A stretch of 20,412 nt of DNA. Source: Flemingiibacterium sp964603455 (GTDB lineage Bacteria > Bacillota > Clostridia > Oscillospirales > CAG-272). The stretch spans positions 1 through 20,412 of the forward strand of contig CAZRVL010000035.1 of the NCBI GenBank assembly GCA_964603455.1. The letters run 5' to 3'. The translations under genes and the position numbers were made by a program. Numbering within the stretch: position 1 is the stretch's first letter; the number at the start of each line of letters is the position of its first letter. Under the pieces are notes generated by a model. It was not told the origin of the DNA, did no database searches, and was given only the letters and a program-made list of their open reading frames with translations. Shown one piece after another: positions 5,945 to 12,592 of this stretch.

Positions 5945-7032
5945 ATCGATTCCTCCGTATGCGAGGCATTCGATCTTATCGCAGCATCGAGCATACGCAT
6001 GACATCGAGGTTAAATTCGAGCGTCAAGGGCTCAAACAGCTCCGCTCCTTTGAGATGAGCCGCTATATGCCAGGGCATATTTTTCATGGAATCGGATATT
6101 CGGCATTCGGGAAGCTCGACTTCGTTTCCTGAAAAATCATATGCCTCTGCCTTTTGACCGGAATCCGCGCCGCCTGAGCAGACTATCGCGCCGTTTTCGC
6201 ATAATAGCTGAGGACCTGCCGGAACGATCACACGCGGTATAGTCCAGCTGCCTTCTGCGGTTGACATATTGCCGTTCTCAAATCTAAATATCGCTGCCGT
6301 GTTGTCTTCGCAGTCGGCATACGGAGTTCCGAGATTTGCACCGACTGCCGATACGCCCTTCGGAAGACCGAGCAGCCAACGTGTGAAATAGCAGCCGTAG
6401 CAGAGAATATCGAGAAAAGCTCCGCCGCCGCAATCGGCTTTATACCACCAAATGCGCGAACGCTCGTCATCGCTCATCTCTTCGGCGGTCGCAGATACTC
6501 CGCGGTGCTTTGCGCCCTTTCCGAGCGGTCCGGTATGACCGTTTATATAGCGAAGCCTGAACGGCTCTCCGCAGAGCTTTTCGTCTGCCGCAGCCTTGAA
6601 CTGATGCAGATACGGTCTCCATGCGACCGGCCAGTTCACAGCTATCTCGACATTGTATTTTTCTTTCAGCTCGGCGATCTTCAGCGCACCGTCAAGATCG
6701 GCAGCCATAGGCTTTTCGAGAATGACATTAACTCCGCGCTTAGCACATTCGCAAGCTACCTCGGGCTTCCTATAGTTCTCACAAAGGATATAGGCGTAGT
6801 CGGGTCTCAGCTCATCGAGCATTTTCGTATAGTCCGAATATATCGGAGCCTTTGAAAGCTCGGCAACATTTTTGAGATTCCATGCACGGGTGTAGCGTTT
6901 GTCGGTGTTTTCGGGAGTTTTTGCCGGAAGATCGGCTATACCGATGAGCTCGGTCTCATCCTGATCTTTGATGTAGAGTGCGACCTCGTTCACGTGCATA
7001 TGAGCGAAGCCGATTATTACTGTTTTTATCAT
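5941..7032 (-). CDS. Gfo/Idh/MocA-family oxidoreductase, first gene of the glycyl-radical operon
   Basis: This 363-aa protein has an N-terminal Rossmann domain (MIKTVIIGFAHMHVNEVA, with an unusual GFAHMH in place of GxGxxG). The catalytic motif ILEKPMA is intact (E106, K107, P108), and a C-terminal substrate domain follows with WWYKADCGGGAFLDILCY near 210-230, the usual GGGAxxDxGxH-like element. These enzymes move hydride between NAD(P) and the ring carbons of sugars, glycosides or inositols. The start at 7032 has AAGGAAG at 7 nt; upstream in-frame codons reach 7104 but run through the promoter. Its TGA overlaps the TTG of the activase, so the oxidoreductase and the radical enzyme are made in step and probably act in the same pathway. 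It differs clearly from the oxidoreductase at 1-579, which lacks the EKP lysine. Confidence 0.92.
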   Translation of the reverse strand: MIKTVIIGFAHMHVNEVALYIKDQDETELIGIADLPAKTPENTDKRYTRAWNLKNVAELSKAPIYSDYTKMLDELRPDYAYILCENYRKPEVACECAKRGVNVILEKPMAADLDGALKIAELKEKYNVEIAVNWPVAWRPYLHQFKAAADEKLCGEPFRLRYINGHTGPLGKGAKHRGVSATAEEMSDDERSRIWWYKADCGGGAFLDILCYGCYFTRWLLGLPKGVSAVGANLGTPYADCEDNTAAIFRFENGNMSTAEGSWTIPRVIVPAGPQLLCENGAIVCSGGADSGQKAEAYDFSGNEVELPECRISDSMKNMPWHIAAHLKGAELFEPLTLEFNLDVMRMLDAAIRSNASHTEESI

Positions 7033-7062
7033 ATCGATACTTCCTTTCGAAATATTATAACA

Positions 7063-7114
7063 ATTATAGCACATAAATCGGAAAAATGAAATGGATAAAT
7101 TCACTATTTATGTG
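7063..7114 (-). promoter_or_regulatory. Extended -10 promoter with flanking inverted half-sites upstream of the glycyl-radical operon
   Basis: On the minus strand TGCTATAAT (extended -10, TATAAT at 7068-7063) lies about 30 nt before the oxidoreductase start. The -35 position is poor (TTTCAT). Two inverted 9-bp arms, CACATAAAT at 7070-7078 and ATTTATGTG at 7106-7114, flank the -35 region. A promoter with a good extended -10, no -35 and upstream half-sites suggests control by an activator or repressor. Repeat and boxes are seen; the role is inferred. Confidence 0.5.
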
Positions 7115-7246
7115 GACAGAATTAACATTTTGATAAGAACGCCATATGCTGACAAGGGGGAAGGACTTAATGGCTTAAAGGTCTCAAGCCCTGAAATAAG
7201 GTCATACTCGGCTAAAAATATTTATGAAGGGATGGGTCAGATCGGG

Positions 7247-7459
7247 ATGAGGATAGCACTTTCGTCTGTAACATGGGCAATGAAGGCGCAGGATGCTCTT
7301 CGAGACTTCGGGATAGAATCCGCGATAGTGCGGCTTCGTCCGGGAGAATCACCGCGTGGATGCAGCTACGGTATAGAATTTTCGAATAATATGCTCGAAC
7401 GGGTGAGGACTGTGCTGATAGGTGCGAATATACCGCACAATGTATTGCTACAGCGTTAA
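7247..7459 (+). CDS. DUF3343 protein (putative Se/S carrier-like)
   Basis: The 70 residues from MRIALSSVTWAMKAQDALRDFGI through LRPGESPRGCSYGIEF match the small DUF3343 family. The family has a beta-alpha-beta core, a conserved Ala-x-x-Ala-E/Q helix and a Cys-Gly/Ser-x-Gly-I/L motif (here RGCSYGIEF). It is described as sulfur- or selenium-carrier-like, but its biochemistry is not settled. It lies 44 nt upstream of a cysteine-desulfurase-type aminotransferase, a common pairing. The start is uncertain. The frame is open back to an ATG at 7091, which would add 52 residues without family resemblance, and another ATG lies at 7232. I prefer 7247 because the domain begins there. No clear promoter was found between 7115 and 7246. 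Confidence 0.75.
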   Translation: MRIALSSVTWAMKAQDALRDFGIESAIVRLRPGESPRGCSYGIEFSNNMLERVRTVLIGANIPHNVLLQR

Positions 7460-7503
7460 ATCACTCATTTGAATCGAGCTCAAAACGAGAGGGAAGGAAG
7501 CAA

Positions 7504-8625
7504 ATGATATATTTTGACAACGCGGCAACGACCTTTCCGAAGCCTGATACGGTGGTAGAGAGAGTCGGGATCGCGCTCAGCGAATTCGGAGGTAATCCGG
7601 GAAGATCATCACACAGAATGTCAATGATAGCCGATCGGGAGATATTTGCCTGTCGGAATGCAGTCGCTAAGATGTTCAACGCGCTTCCCGAGCGAGTGAT
7701 ATTCACATATAATGCGACCTATGCGCTGAATATGGCGATGAATGGGCTGTATCGCTCTGGCGGTATAGTCATATCCGATCTTGAGCATAATTCGGTCAGA
7801 AGACCTGCTTTGAATCTGACAGGCGATGTCCGCATATTTGATTCGCATATTGAGCTTTTCGGCGCGGAAAGGACAGAAAAGATACTTTCGAGTATAAAGA
7901 AAAAAATATCCGGAGCGGGAATACTTTGCTGTACTGCGGCATCGAACATATGCGGTGCAGAGCTTCCGATATGCGAGATCGGCTTGCTCTGCCGCGAAAA
8001 TGGGGTTGGCTTCATAGTTGACGGCGCACAGGCGGGCGGAGTTAAAAATATTGATATGAAGCGCGACAATATTGATGTTCTCTGCCTTCCGGGACATAAG
8101 GGACTCTACGGTCCTGCTGGCACGGGAATCATGATACTTGGTGAAAATACAAATATGCTGCCGTTTATTTTCGGAGGCAGCGGAGTTGATTCGTTCAGCG
8201 AAGGAATGCCAGAAATGCCGCCGGAACGGTATGAAGGTGGAACTCTTGCAGTCGCGCCGATCTCAGGGATGATGTCGGGAATTGAATTTGTTATGTCTAA
8301 GAGGATCGAAAATATACGCGAATACGAATGCAGGCTCGGCAAACGTTTTGAGGACGGACTCAGATCTCTCGGAGCTGTGGTTTATTCTCCGAGGTGTGCG
8401 GAATATTCGCCGATAGTTCTGTTCAAGCTGCACATCGACCCCGAAGAGACCGCACGCATTCTGGATAAGAACGGAATATGCGTAAGAGCCGGCTACCATT
8501 GCGCACCACTTGCACACAGACGGCTGAATACCGGGCTTGGCGGAGCAGTCAGAGCAAGCTTTTCGGTCTTCAACACAGTCGATGAGGTCGATGAGACGCT
8601 TGCTGTACTGCGAAAAATAAAGTAG
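7504..8625 (+). CDS. Cysteine desulfurase family protein (class V aminotransferase)
   Basis: This 373-aa PLP enzyme has the class-V fold landmarks: YFDNAATTFPKP at the start, H95 (EHNS) stacking on PLP, D173 and Q176 (VDGAQAGG), and the Schiff-base lysine K199 in LPGHKGLYGPAGTG. A mobile-loop cysteine, C333 in RAGYHCAP, sits where cysteine desulfurases carry the catalytic residue that takes up persulfide. Family members remove sulfur from cysteine, or selenium from selenocysteine. The sequence style fits the stand-alone family found beside DUF3343, not IscS of the Fe-S assembly operon. No IscU or SufU is near. ATG 7504 is preceded by AAGGAAG. The likely partner is the DUF3343 protein upstream, acting as sulfur or selenium acceptor; that link is inference. 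Confidence 0.9.
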   Translation: MIYFDNAATTFPKPDTVVERVGIALSEFGGNPGRSSHRMSMIADREIFACRNAVAKMFNALPERVIFTYNATYALNMAMNGLYRSGGIVISDLEHNSVRRPALNLTGDVRIFDSHIELFGAERTEKILSSIKKKISGAGILCCTAASNICGAELPICEIGLLCRENGVGFIVDGAQAGGVKNIDMKRDNIDVLCLPGHKGLYGPAGTGIMILGENTNMLPFIFGGSGVDSFSEGMPEMPPERYEGGTLAVAPISGMMSGIEFVMSKRIENIREYECRLGKRFEDGLRSLGAVVYSPRCAEYSPIVLFKLHIDPEETARILDKNGICVRAGYHCAPLAHRRLNTGLGGAVRASFSVFNTVDEVDETLAVLRKIK

Positions 8626-8639
8626 ATAAAAACAAAAAC

Positions 8640-8662
8640 GGCTGCCGTATTTCGTGGCAGCC
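8640..8662. terminator. Hairpin after the cysteine-desulfurase gene, probable terminator
   Basis: GGCTGCC (8640-8646) and GGCAGCC (8656-8662) form a 7-bp stem with a 9-nt loop, 14 bp after the stop codon. The plus-strand U tract is interrupted (ATCGGTTT). Read on the minus strand the same stem is followed by GTTTTTGTTTTT, a better terminator, though no gene is seen that would need it. Confidence 0.55.
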
Positions 8663-8984
8663 ATCGGTTTAATATTTGAATATCGGCACAGCTAAATGAT
8701 AAAATTCGGAGTCTTTCTTGCACAAATTGAGTTGCCTCGCTGTGCAAGACTTTTAGTACGAAATAAAAATTTTCAAAAGCAATATTTATGAGACCTTGAT
8801 ATTTTAAACAAGTGCACCTGTAGTTTGTTTCAAATCCTGTCCCGATAAACTATAAATGTAAATGATTTGCCGAATCGGCGGAAGGCTTCGGTCGGATTTT
8901 CAAGAGCGTTTGCTTTGCAGTTTACCGAATGCGATATGCTTTCTATGAATGTAGCAAATTAATTTATCATGCAAACAGTAAGTC
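8663..8984. other. Non-coding stretch with one long hairpin
   Basis: No credible gene was found in this AT-rich 320-bp gap between the convergent ends of the desulfurase and glycoside hydrolase genes. It contains TCTTGCACA (8716-8724) and TGTGCAAGA (8741-8749), 9-bp arms around a 16-nt loop followed by CTTTT on the plus strand. This is possibly a second terminator. Around 8870-8895 a weak CCGAA/TTCGG stem may end the hydrolase transcript. Confidence 0.5.
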
Positions 8985-10631
8985 TTATTTTTTGGTGAGT
9001 CGTCCGACTGCCATTCCGCAAGGCTCGACCGCAGAAAAATCTCCGAATATCGTTTCGAGCTGCCATCCATCGGCAAGCTTGAATTTTGAATCGTTGATCT
9101 CGTTCACATAATTTACCGCGACTGCGTAGAGATCATCTCCGTCATGATGGAGCGTGAGCGAAACATCCGGTTCGATACAGCGCATAGGCTTTTCTGACAA
9201 CACATTTTTAGCAGCTTCGGCATATATGACCGAATAATCGGGCATATTATCCTCGTATGCTCCCTGGCGTGTCCAAAGCATATTTTCGAGTGGGAATCCG
9301 AGAAGAAGCACCTCTCCCTTGCCGAATTTGTTTCTCGAAAAGACTACGTTTCCGTCCTGATCGGTCGCAAGTACCTCAGCACCGATAGAGCTGAGTCTGA
9401 ATTTTTTGGCATAATTGAACGGAAGATCGATGCCGTTCAAGCTCATTTTTCCGTTTCCGCCCTGTGACATACCGTATGAGCGCAGTCCGGTCACCTTTTC
9501 GAATTCGCACAAAAGACCGCTTCCAACTGTTATTAAGAGCGTTGCGCCGTTTGCGGCACGTTCGAGCAGCGTGTCATAAGCCTCTTTGTAGAGCGAAGCC
9601 CAGCCCATGACCGATGGAACGATATATAACGGAGCTTCGGGTATCTCACGGTAGCAGCTCGATATGATCGGCGTAAGGCCTGCGCGTTTTGCAAGTATGA
9701 AGGAGCTTGCGGCAAGAGTCCACTGATTCTGTTCACGCGACAGCAGTATTACGGAATCGTTCACTCTGTCTTTTAGTTCGGGCAGAGTATCTATTATATT
9801 TCCGAGACGCTTCAATTCGGATGCCACCGGCTTCGGATTGCGGTCGGGATCGAGTATTCCGAGCTCGCGTTCGATCATAGACCAACTGTACGGCGGATTT
9901 TTCATATGCAGATGCTCGTGAGAACACCACCATAGATAGCCCCTGTATCCGTTTGCATAGGATGAGCATACGTTCGCTCTCAAAAACGCCGCTGCGCCCT
10001 CGCGGTTTATCAGCATATCGCTGAACGTTCCCTGCTCCTGGATCATAACGTCCTTTCCAGAAAGTCCGCGGTAATATTCGCATTGTGCGGTCGGTATCAT
10101 GGTAGTTCTGAGACGGTCGGCAGGATCGACATCTCCGCCTACTGTCGGAGAGGGATACGGATGCGGAGTCAGCATATCGGTCAAAAGCCCCTGATCGCGT
10201 ATCGACCACGGAGAACCTTCTTCAAAGTTAAGGGCGTGCATTCCGGACGATATTTTTCTCGAAGTATCCGAGGCGAGTATCGCATTTCTTATCGCTGCAG
10301 TCCAAAGATATGTCTGAGCCGCGCTCGATGCCTGACCGAGACAGTTGCACTCATTTCCGAGATCCCACATCACGATATTCGGTATGTCCTTTGTATATTT
10401 GACAAATCCGCGGACAAATTTTTCCTCAAACATCAGAGCTTCCGGGTCGGTTATGAGATTTTTCGAATCAAGTGCGGGTGGGCAGAAAAGCCTTCCGCTC
10501 ATCCAGCCGGTCAGGATCGAAACTATCAGCTTTATTCCGACATCATCGGCGAGCTTTGCGAATTTTCTGAACCGCTCGATCATGATTGGTTCGATGAAAT
10601 ATTCGTTTTCCGGAAATCTGTCACCGGTCAT
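8985..10631 (-). CDS. Glycoside hydrolase (TIM-barrel, clan-A-like), main reading frame of a frameshifted gene
   Basis: This 548-residue frame is the bulk of a glycoside hydrolase. The retaining acid/base is E94 of MWDLGNEC and the probable nucleophile is E199 of VMIQEQG, at the spacing expected of clan-A barrels such as GH5, GH42 and GH2. Residues about 285-390 resemble the GATase-like domain of GH42-type enzymes (LYIVPSVMGW, GATLLITVGSG), and a small beta-rich domain closes the protein. No signal peptide is seen, so it should act on imported oligosaccharides. The ATG at 10631 is only the first in this frame: clear homologous coding (GIRYIRCFQNWRDFQPV) continues upstream to about 10750, where one missing base puts the true start (10837) in another frame. 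Restored length is about 617 aa. The exact CAZy family is not assigned. Confidence 0.82.
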   Translation of the reverse strand: MTGDRFPENEYFIEPIMIERFRKFAKLADDVGIKLIVSILTGWMSGRLFCPPALDSKNLITDPEALMFEEKFVRGFVKYTKDIPNIVMWDLGNECNCLGQASSAAQTYLWTAAIRNAILASDTSRKISSGMHALNFEEGSPWSIRDQGLLTDMLTPHPYPSPTVGGDVDPADRLRTTMIPTAQCEYYRGLSGKDVMIQEQGTFSDMLINREGAAAFLRANVCSSYANGYRGYLWWCSHEHLHMKNPPYSWSMIERELGILDPDRNPKPVASELKRLGNIIDTLPELKDRVNDSVILLSREQNQWTLAASSFILAKRAGLTPIISSCYREIPEAPLYIVPSVMGWASLYKEAYDTLLERAANGATLLITVGSGLLCEFEKVTGLRSYGMSQGGNGKMSLNGIDLPFNYAKKFRLSSIGAEVLATDQDGNVVFSRNKFGKGEVLLLGFPLENMLWTRQGAYEDNMPDYSVIYAEAAKNVLSEKPMRCIEPDVSLTLHHDGDDLYAVAVNYVNEINDSKFKLADGWQLETIFGDFSAVEPCGMAVGRLTKK

Positions 10632-10741
10632 ACGGTATTCCTTGAAATTGCCTGCCCATGCGCGAAGTGCTGTTACAGGCTGGAAATCTCTCCAGTTCTG
10701 GAAACAGCGTATGTAGCGTATTCCGTTCTCCGAAAGTGCAG

Positions 10742-10837
10742 TCAGATCCTTTTTAAAGATTCCTCATCGAAATTTATCCACATATCTGTGCCTGATTTCG
10801 AGTCCCAGAAATTGCAGCCTATCATAAAATTATCCAT
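10742..10837 (-). pseudogene. N-terminal fragment of the frameshifted glycoside hydrolase
   Basis: From ATG 10837, with AGAAGGAAA about 9 nt upstream, 31 codons read MDNFMIGCNFWDSKSG and on to DEESLKRI before a TGA at 10744-10742. The coding then continues one frame over as KDLTALSENGIRYIRCF and joins the main frame at 8985-10631. The switch falls at a run of five A (10754-10750 on the minus strand); a sixth A would restore one continuous gene. The fragment has the real ribosome site and promoter. It could be a true mutation, a homopolymer read error, or programmed slippage (slippery TTTAAAA at 10757-10751 in the correct phase). Confidence 0.8.
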
Positions 10838-10860
10838 GATCTTACATTTCCTTCTGAAAA

Positions 10861-10916
10861 ATGCGTGTACGCATATTTTGTTTAATAATTTTAACATATA
10901 GCACGAGTGCTGTCAA
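10861..10916 (-). promoter_or_regulatory. Glycoside hydrolase promoter with two palindromic operators
   Basis: On the minus strand TTGACA (10916-10911), a 17-nt spacer and TAAAAT (10893-10888) form a strong promoter. A palindrome AGCAC-GA-GTGCT (10900-10911) fills part of the spacer. A second, ATGCGT-GT-ACGCAT (10861-10874), lies about 7-20 nt after the predicted transcript start. Dyads at these places typically bind repressors of the GntR or LacI kind. Confidence 0.68.
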
Positions 10917-10919
10917 GGC

Positions 10920-10985
10920 AAATTTTCGGGAAAAATTTTCCGAAAATTTCATATAAGGGCAAAATGCACAAAAAAATCATTTTGC
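10920..10985. repeat. Two adjacent inverted repeats between divergent genes
   Basis: AAATTTTCGG (10920-10929) pairs with CCGAAAATTT (10940-10949) around a 10-nt loop. GCAAAATG (10959-10966) pairs with CATTTTGC (10978-10985) around 11 nt. Both lie upstream of the divergent hydrolase and pgi promoters and are AT-rich, so they are more likely DNA-binding or bending sites than terminators. Confidence 0.5.
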
Positions 10986-11022
10986 TTCTCAGAAAATTTT
11001 TATGGAAGTCACGCGAAAACGG

Positions 11023-11051
11023 TTGAAAAAAACATAATTTTGCGGTACAAT
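11023..11051 (+). promoter_or_regulatory. Promoter of pgi
   Basis: TTGAAA (11023-11028), a 17-nt spacer and TACAAT (11046-11051) precede pgi. A direct repeat GGTACAATA occurs at 11044-11052, overlapping the -10 box, and again at 11058-11066. GAAGGAG (11084-11090) is the ribosome site for ATG 11098. Confidence 0.72.
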
Positions 11052-11097
11052 ATTATTGGTACAATAAATTTATCAGTATCAAAGAAGGAGAATTACA

Positions 11098-12438
11098 ATG
11101 ACTTTAAAACTCAATGATAAATACATTAAGGGCTTCCTCAAATCTGAGGATATGAAGGGCATCGAGCCTGCCATCAAGACTGCTTATTCCGAAGTTAAGG
11201 AGAAGAACGGTCTCGGAAACGATTTTCTCGGTTGGGTAGACCTTCCCGTAGACTATGACAAGGAAGAGTTCGCACGCATCAAGGCTGCTGCCGAAAAGAT
11301 CAAGAAGACCTGCGACATCCTTGTTGTTATCGGTATCGGCGGATCTTACCTCGGCGCACGCGCTGCGATCGAATTTGTAAAGAGCCCGAACTACAACGCA
11401 CTCAAAAAAGATACTCCCGAAATCTGGTTTGCCGGAAACAATATCTGCTCTTCGGCTCTCTCCGAGCTTCTCGCAGTATGCGAAGGCAAGGACATCTGCG
11501 TAAATGTCATCTCAAAGTCGGGAACCACTACAGAACCTGCAGTTGCTTTTAGAATATTCCGTGAGCTTCTTGAAAAGAAGTACGGTGAGGACGGTGCACG
11601 TGAGCGCATATTCGTAACCACCGACAAGGCTAAGGGAACTCTTAAGTCATTTGCTACCGATAAGGGCTATGAGACCTTTGTAGTTCCGGATGATGTCGGA
11701 GGACGTTATTCTGTTCTTACCGCGGTTGGTCTGCTCCCGATAGCTGCCGCAGGCTGCGATATAGATGCTATGATGAAGGGCGCAGCAGATGCACGTGCCG
11801 ACTATGCTTCGGATGACATTGAGGCAAATGATGTATTGAAGTATGCCGCTCTCCGCAATCTCATGTACAGAAAGGGCAAGACCACCGAGATCCTCGTATC
11901 GTATGAGCATTCCATGCTTATGATGAACGAATGGTGGAAGCAGCTCTACGGTGAGTCCGAGGGCAAGGACAATATGGGTATCTTCCCGGCATCTGTCATC
12001 TTCTCGACTGATCTTCATTCGCTTGGTCAGTATATCCAGGAGGGCAGAAGAAATCTCTTCGAGACTGTTGTCAATATCGAAAAGTCCAACGATACCGTTA
12101 TCATACCGAACGACCCGAACAATATCGATGGTCTTAACTTCCTTTCGGGCAAGGAGCTCCACGATGTAAATCAGGCTGCTAAGAATGCAACTCTCATGGC
12201 TCACGTTGACGGCGGCGTTCCGAATATTGTCATTGACCTTGCCGACAGAAGTGAACATACCTTCGGTTATCTCGTATACTTCTTCGAGTTCGCGTGCGCT
12301 GTTTCGGGTTATACTCTCGGAGTCAACCCCTTCAACCAGCCCGGTGTCGAGGCATACAAGAAGAATATGTATGCACTTCTCGGAAAGCCCGGCTACGAAG
12401 CTGAAAAGGCTGCTCTCGAAGAGAGAATGTCCCTTTGA
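11098..12438 (+). CDS. pgi: Glucose-6-phosphate isomerase
   Basis: This 446-aa enzyme interconverts glucose-6-phosphate and fructose-6-phosphate in glycolysis and gluconeogenesis. The sugar-binding loops are complete: VIGIGGSYLGARA (78-89), SKSGTTTEP (139-147) for phosphate, GGRYSVLTAVG, and LHSLGQYIQEG with the catalytic Glu. The family signature GVNPFNQPGVEAYKK is near the C-terminus. Length fits the short bacterial type (about 445-450 aa) seen in Firmicutes. Codon use is shifted to AAG, ATC and CTC, unlike the ATA- and CGA-rich genes of the preceding island, as expected of a highly expressed gene. It stands alone behind its own promoter and marks the return to core chromosome after the catabolic island. 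Confidence 0.98.
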   Translation: MTLKLNDKYIKGFLKSEDMKGIEPAIKTAYSEVKEKNGLGNDFLGWVDLPVDYDKEEFARIKAAAEKIKKTCDILVVIGIGGSYLGARAAIEFVKSPNYNALKKDTPEIWFAGNNICSSALSELLAVCEGKDICVNVISKSGTTTEPAVAFRIFRELLEKKYGEDGARERIFVTTDKAKGTLKSFATDKGYETFVVPDDVGGRYSVLTAVGLLPIAAAGCDIDAMMKGAADARADYASDDIEANDVLKYAALRNLMYRKGKTTEILVSYEHSMLMMNEWWKQLYGESEGKDNMGIFPASVIFSTDLHSLGQYIQEGRRNLFETVVNIEKSNDTVIIPNDPNNIDGLNFLSGKELHDVNQAAKNATLMAHVDGGVPNIVIDLADRSEHTFGYLVYFFEFACAVSGYTLGVNPFNQPGVEAYKKNMYALLGKPGYEAEKAALEERMSL

Positions 12439-12445
12439 GTAATCT

Positions 12446-12472
12446 GCACAAATTTATATACTAAATTTGTGC
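12446..12472. terminator. Stem-loop after pgi
   Basis: GCACAAATTT (12446-12455) and AAATTTGTGC (12463-12472) form a 10-bp stem with a 7-nt loop, 8 bp after the pgi stop. There is no U tract after it (AAGGTGTAAAAC), so it may protect the mRNA end or act as a weak terminator. Confidence 0.5.
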
Positions 12473-12518
12473 AAGGTGTAAAACTTTCGGAAACCGTGAA
12501 AAATATTCAGAAAACCCC

Positions 12519-12547
12519 TTGAAATTTTCTCGGTTTTAGTGTAAAAT
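12519..12547 (+). promoter_or_regulatory. Promoter of the small P-loop gene
   Basis: TTGAAA (12519-12524), a 17-nt spacer and TAAAAT (12542-12547). It is followed by AGGAGGA at 12578-12584 and ATG 12593. Confidence 0.7.
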
Positions 12548-12592
12548 ATATGTACAGGCAAATGCCAATTATTTTTCAGGAGGATAACAATT

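Noticed and set aside
7159..7180. Strong ribosome site GGGGGAAGGA followed by ATG at 7169
   Set aside because: The frame is ATG-GCT-TAA, two codons only. It might be an initiation trap or a lost start, but nothing supports a gene there.
7091..7246. N-terminal extension of the DUF3343 gene from ATG 7091
   Set aside because: The 52 extra residues have no resemblance to the family, overlap the promoter region of the divergent operon, and have no clear ribosome site. It is kept only as an alternative start.
7621..8097. 158-codon open frame on the minus strand
   Set aside because: It overlaps the PLP-binding core of the cysteine-desulfurase-type enzyme; the composition is unlike a real protein.
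8815..8850. tRNA-like T-loop, TTCAAAT near 8830
   Set aside because: The flanking bases do not form a T stem (TTTGT against CCTGT) and no acceptor or anticodon arm can be drawn.
10083..10901. 272-codon open frame on the plus strand
   Set aside because: It is antisense to the glycoside hydrolase. The protein is Arg/Cys/Ser-rich with no domain, and it has no ribosome site. The minus-strand coding, with catalytic motifs, explains the region.
11647..12258. 203-codon open frame on the minus strand
   Set aside because: It lies fully inside pgi, whose identity is beyond doubt; it is a by-product of pgi codon bias.
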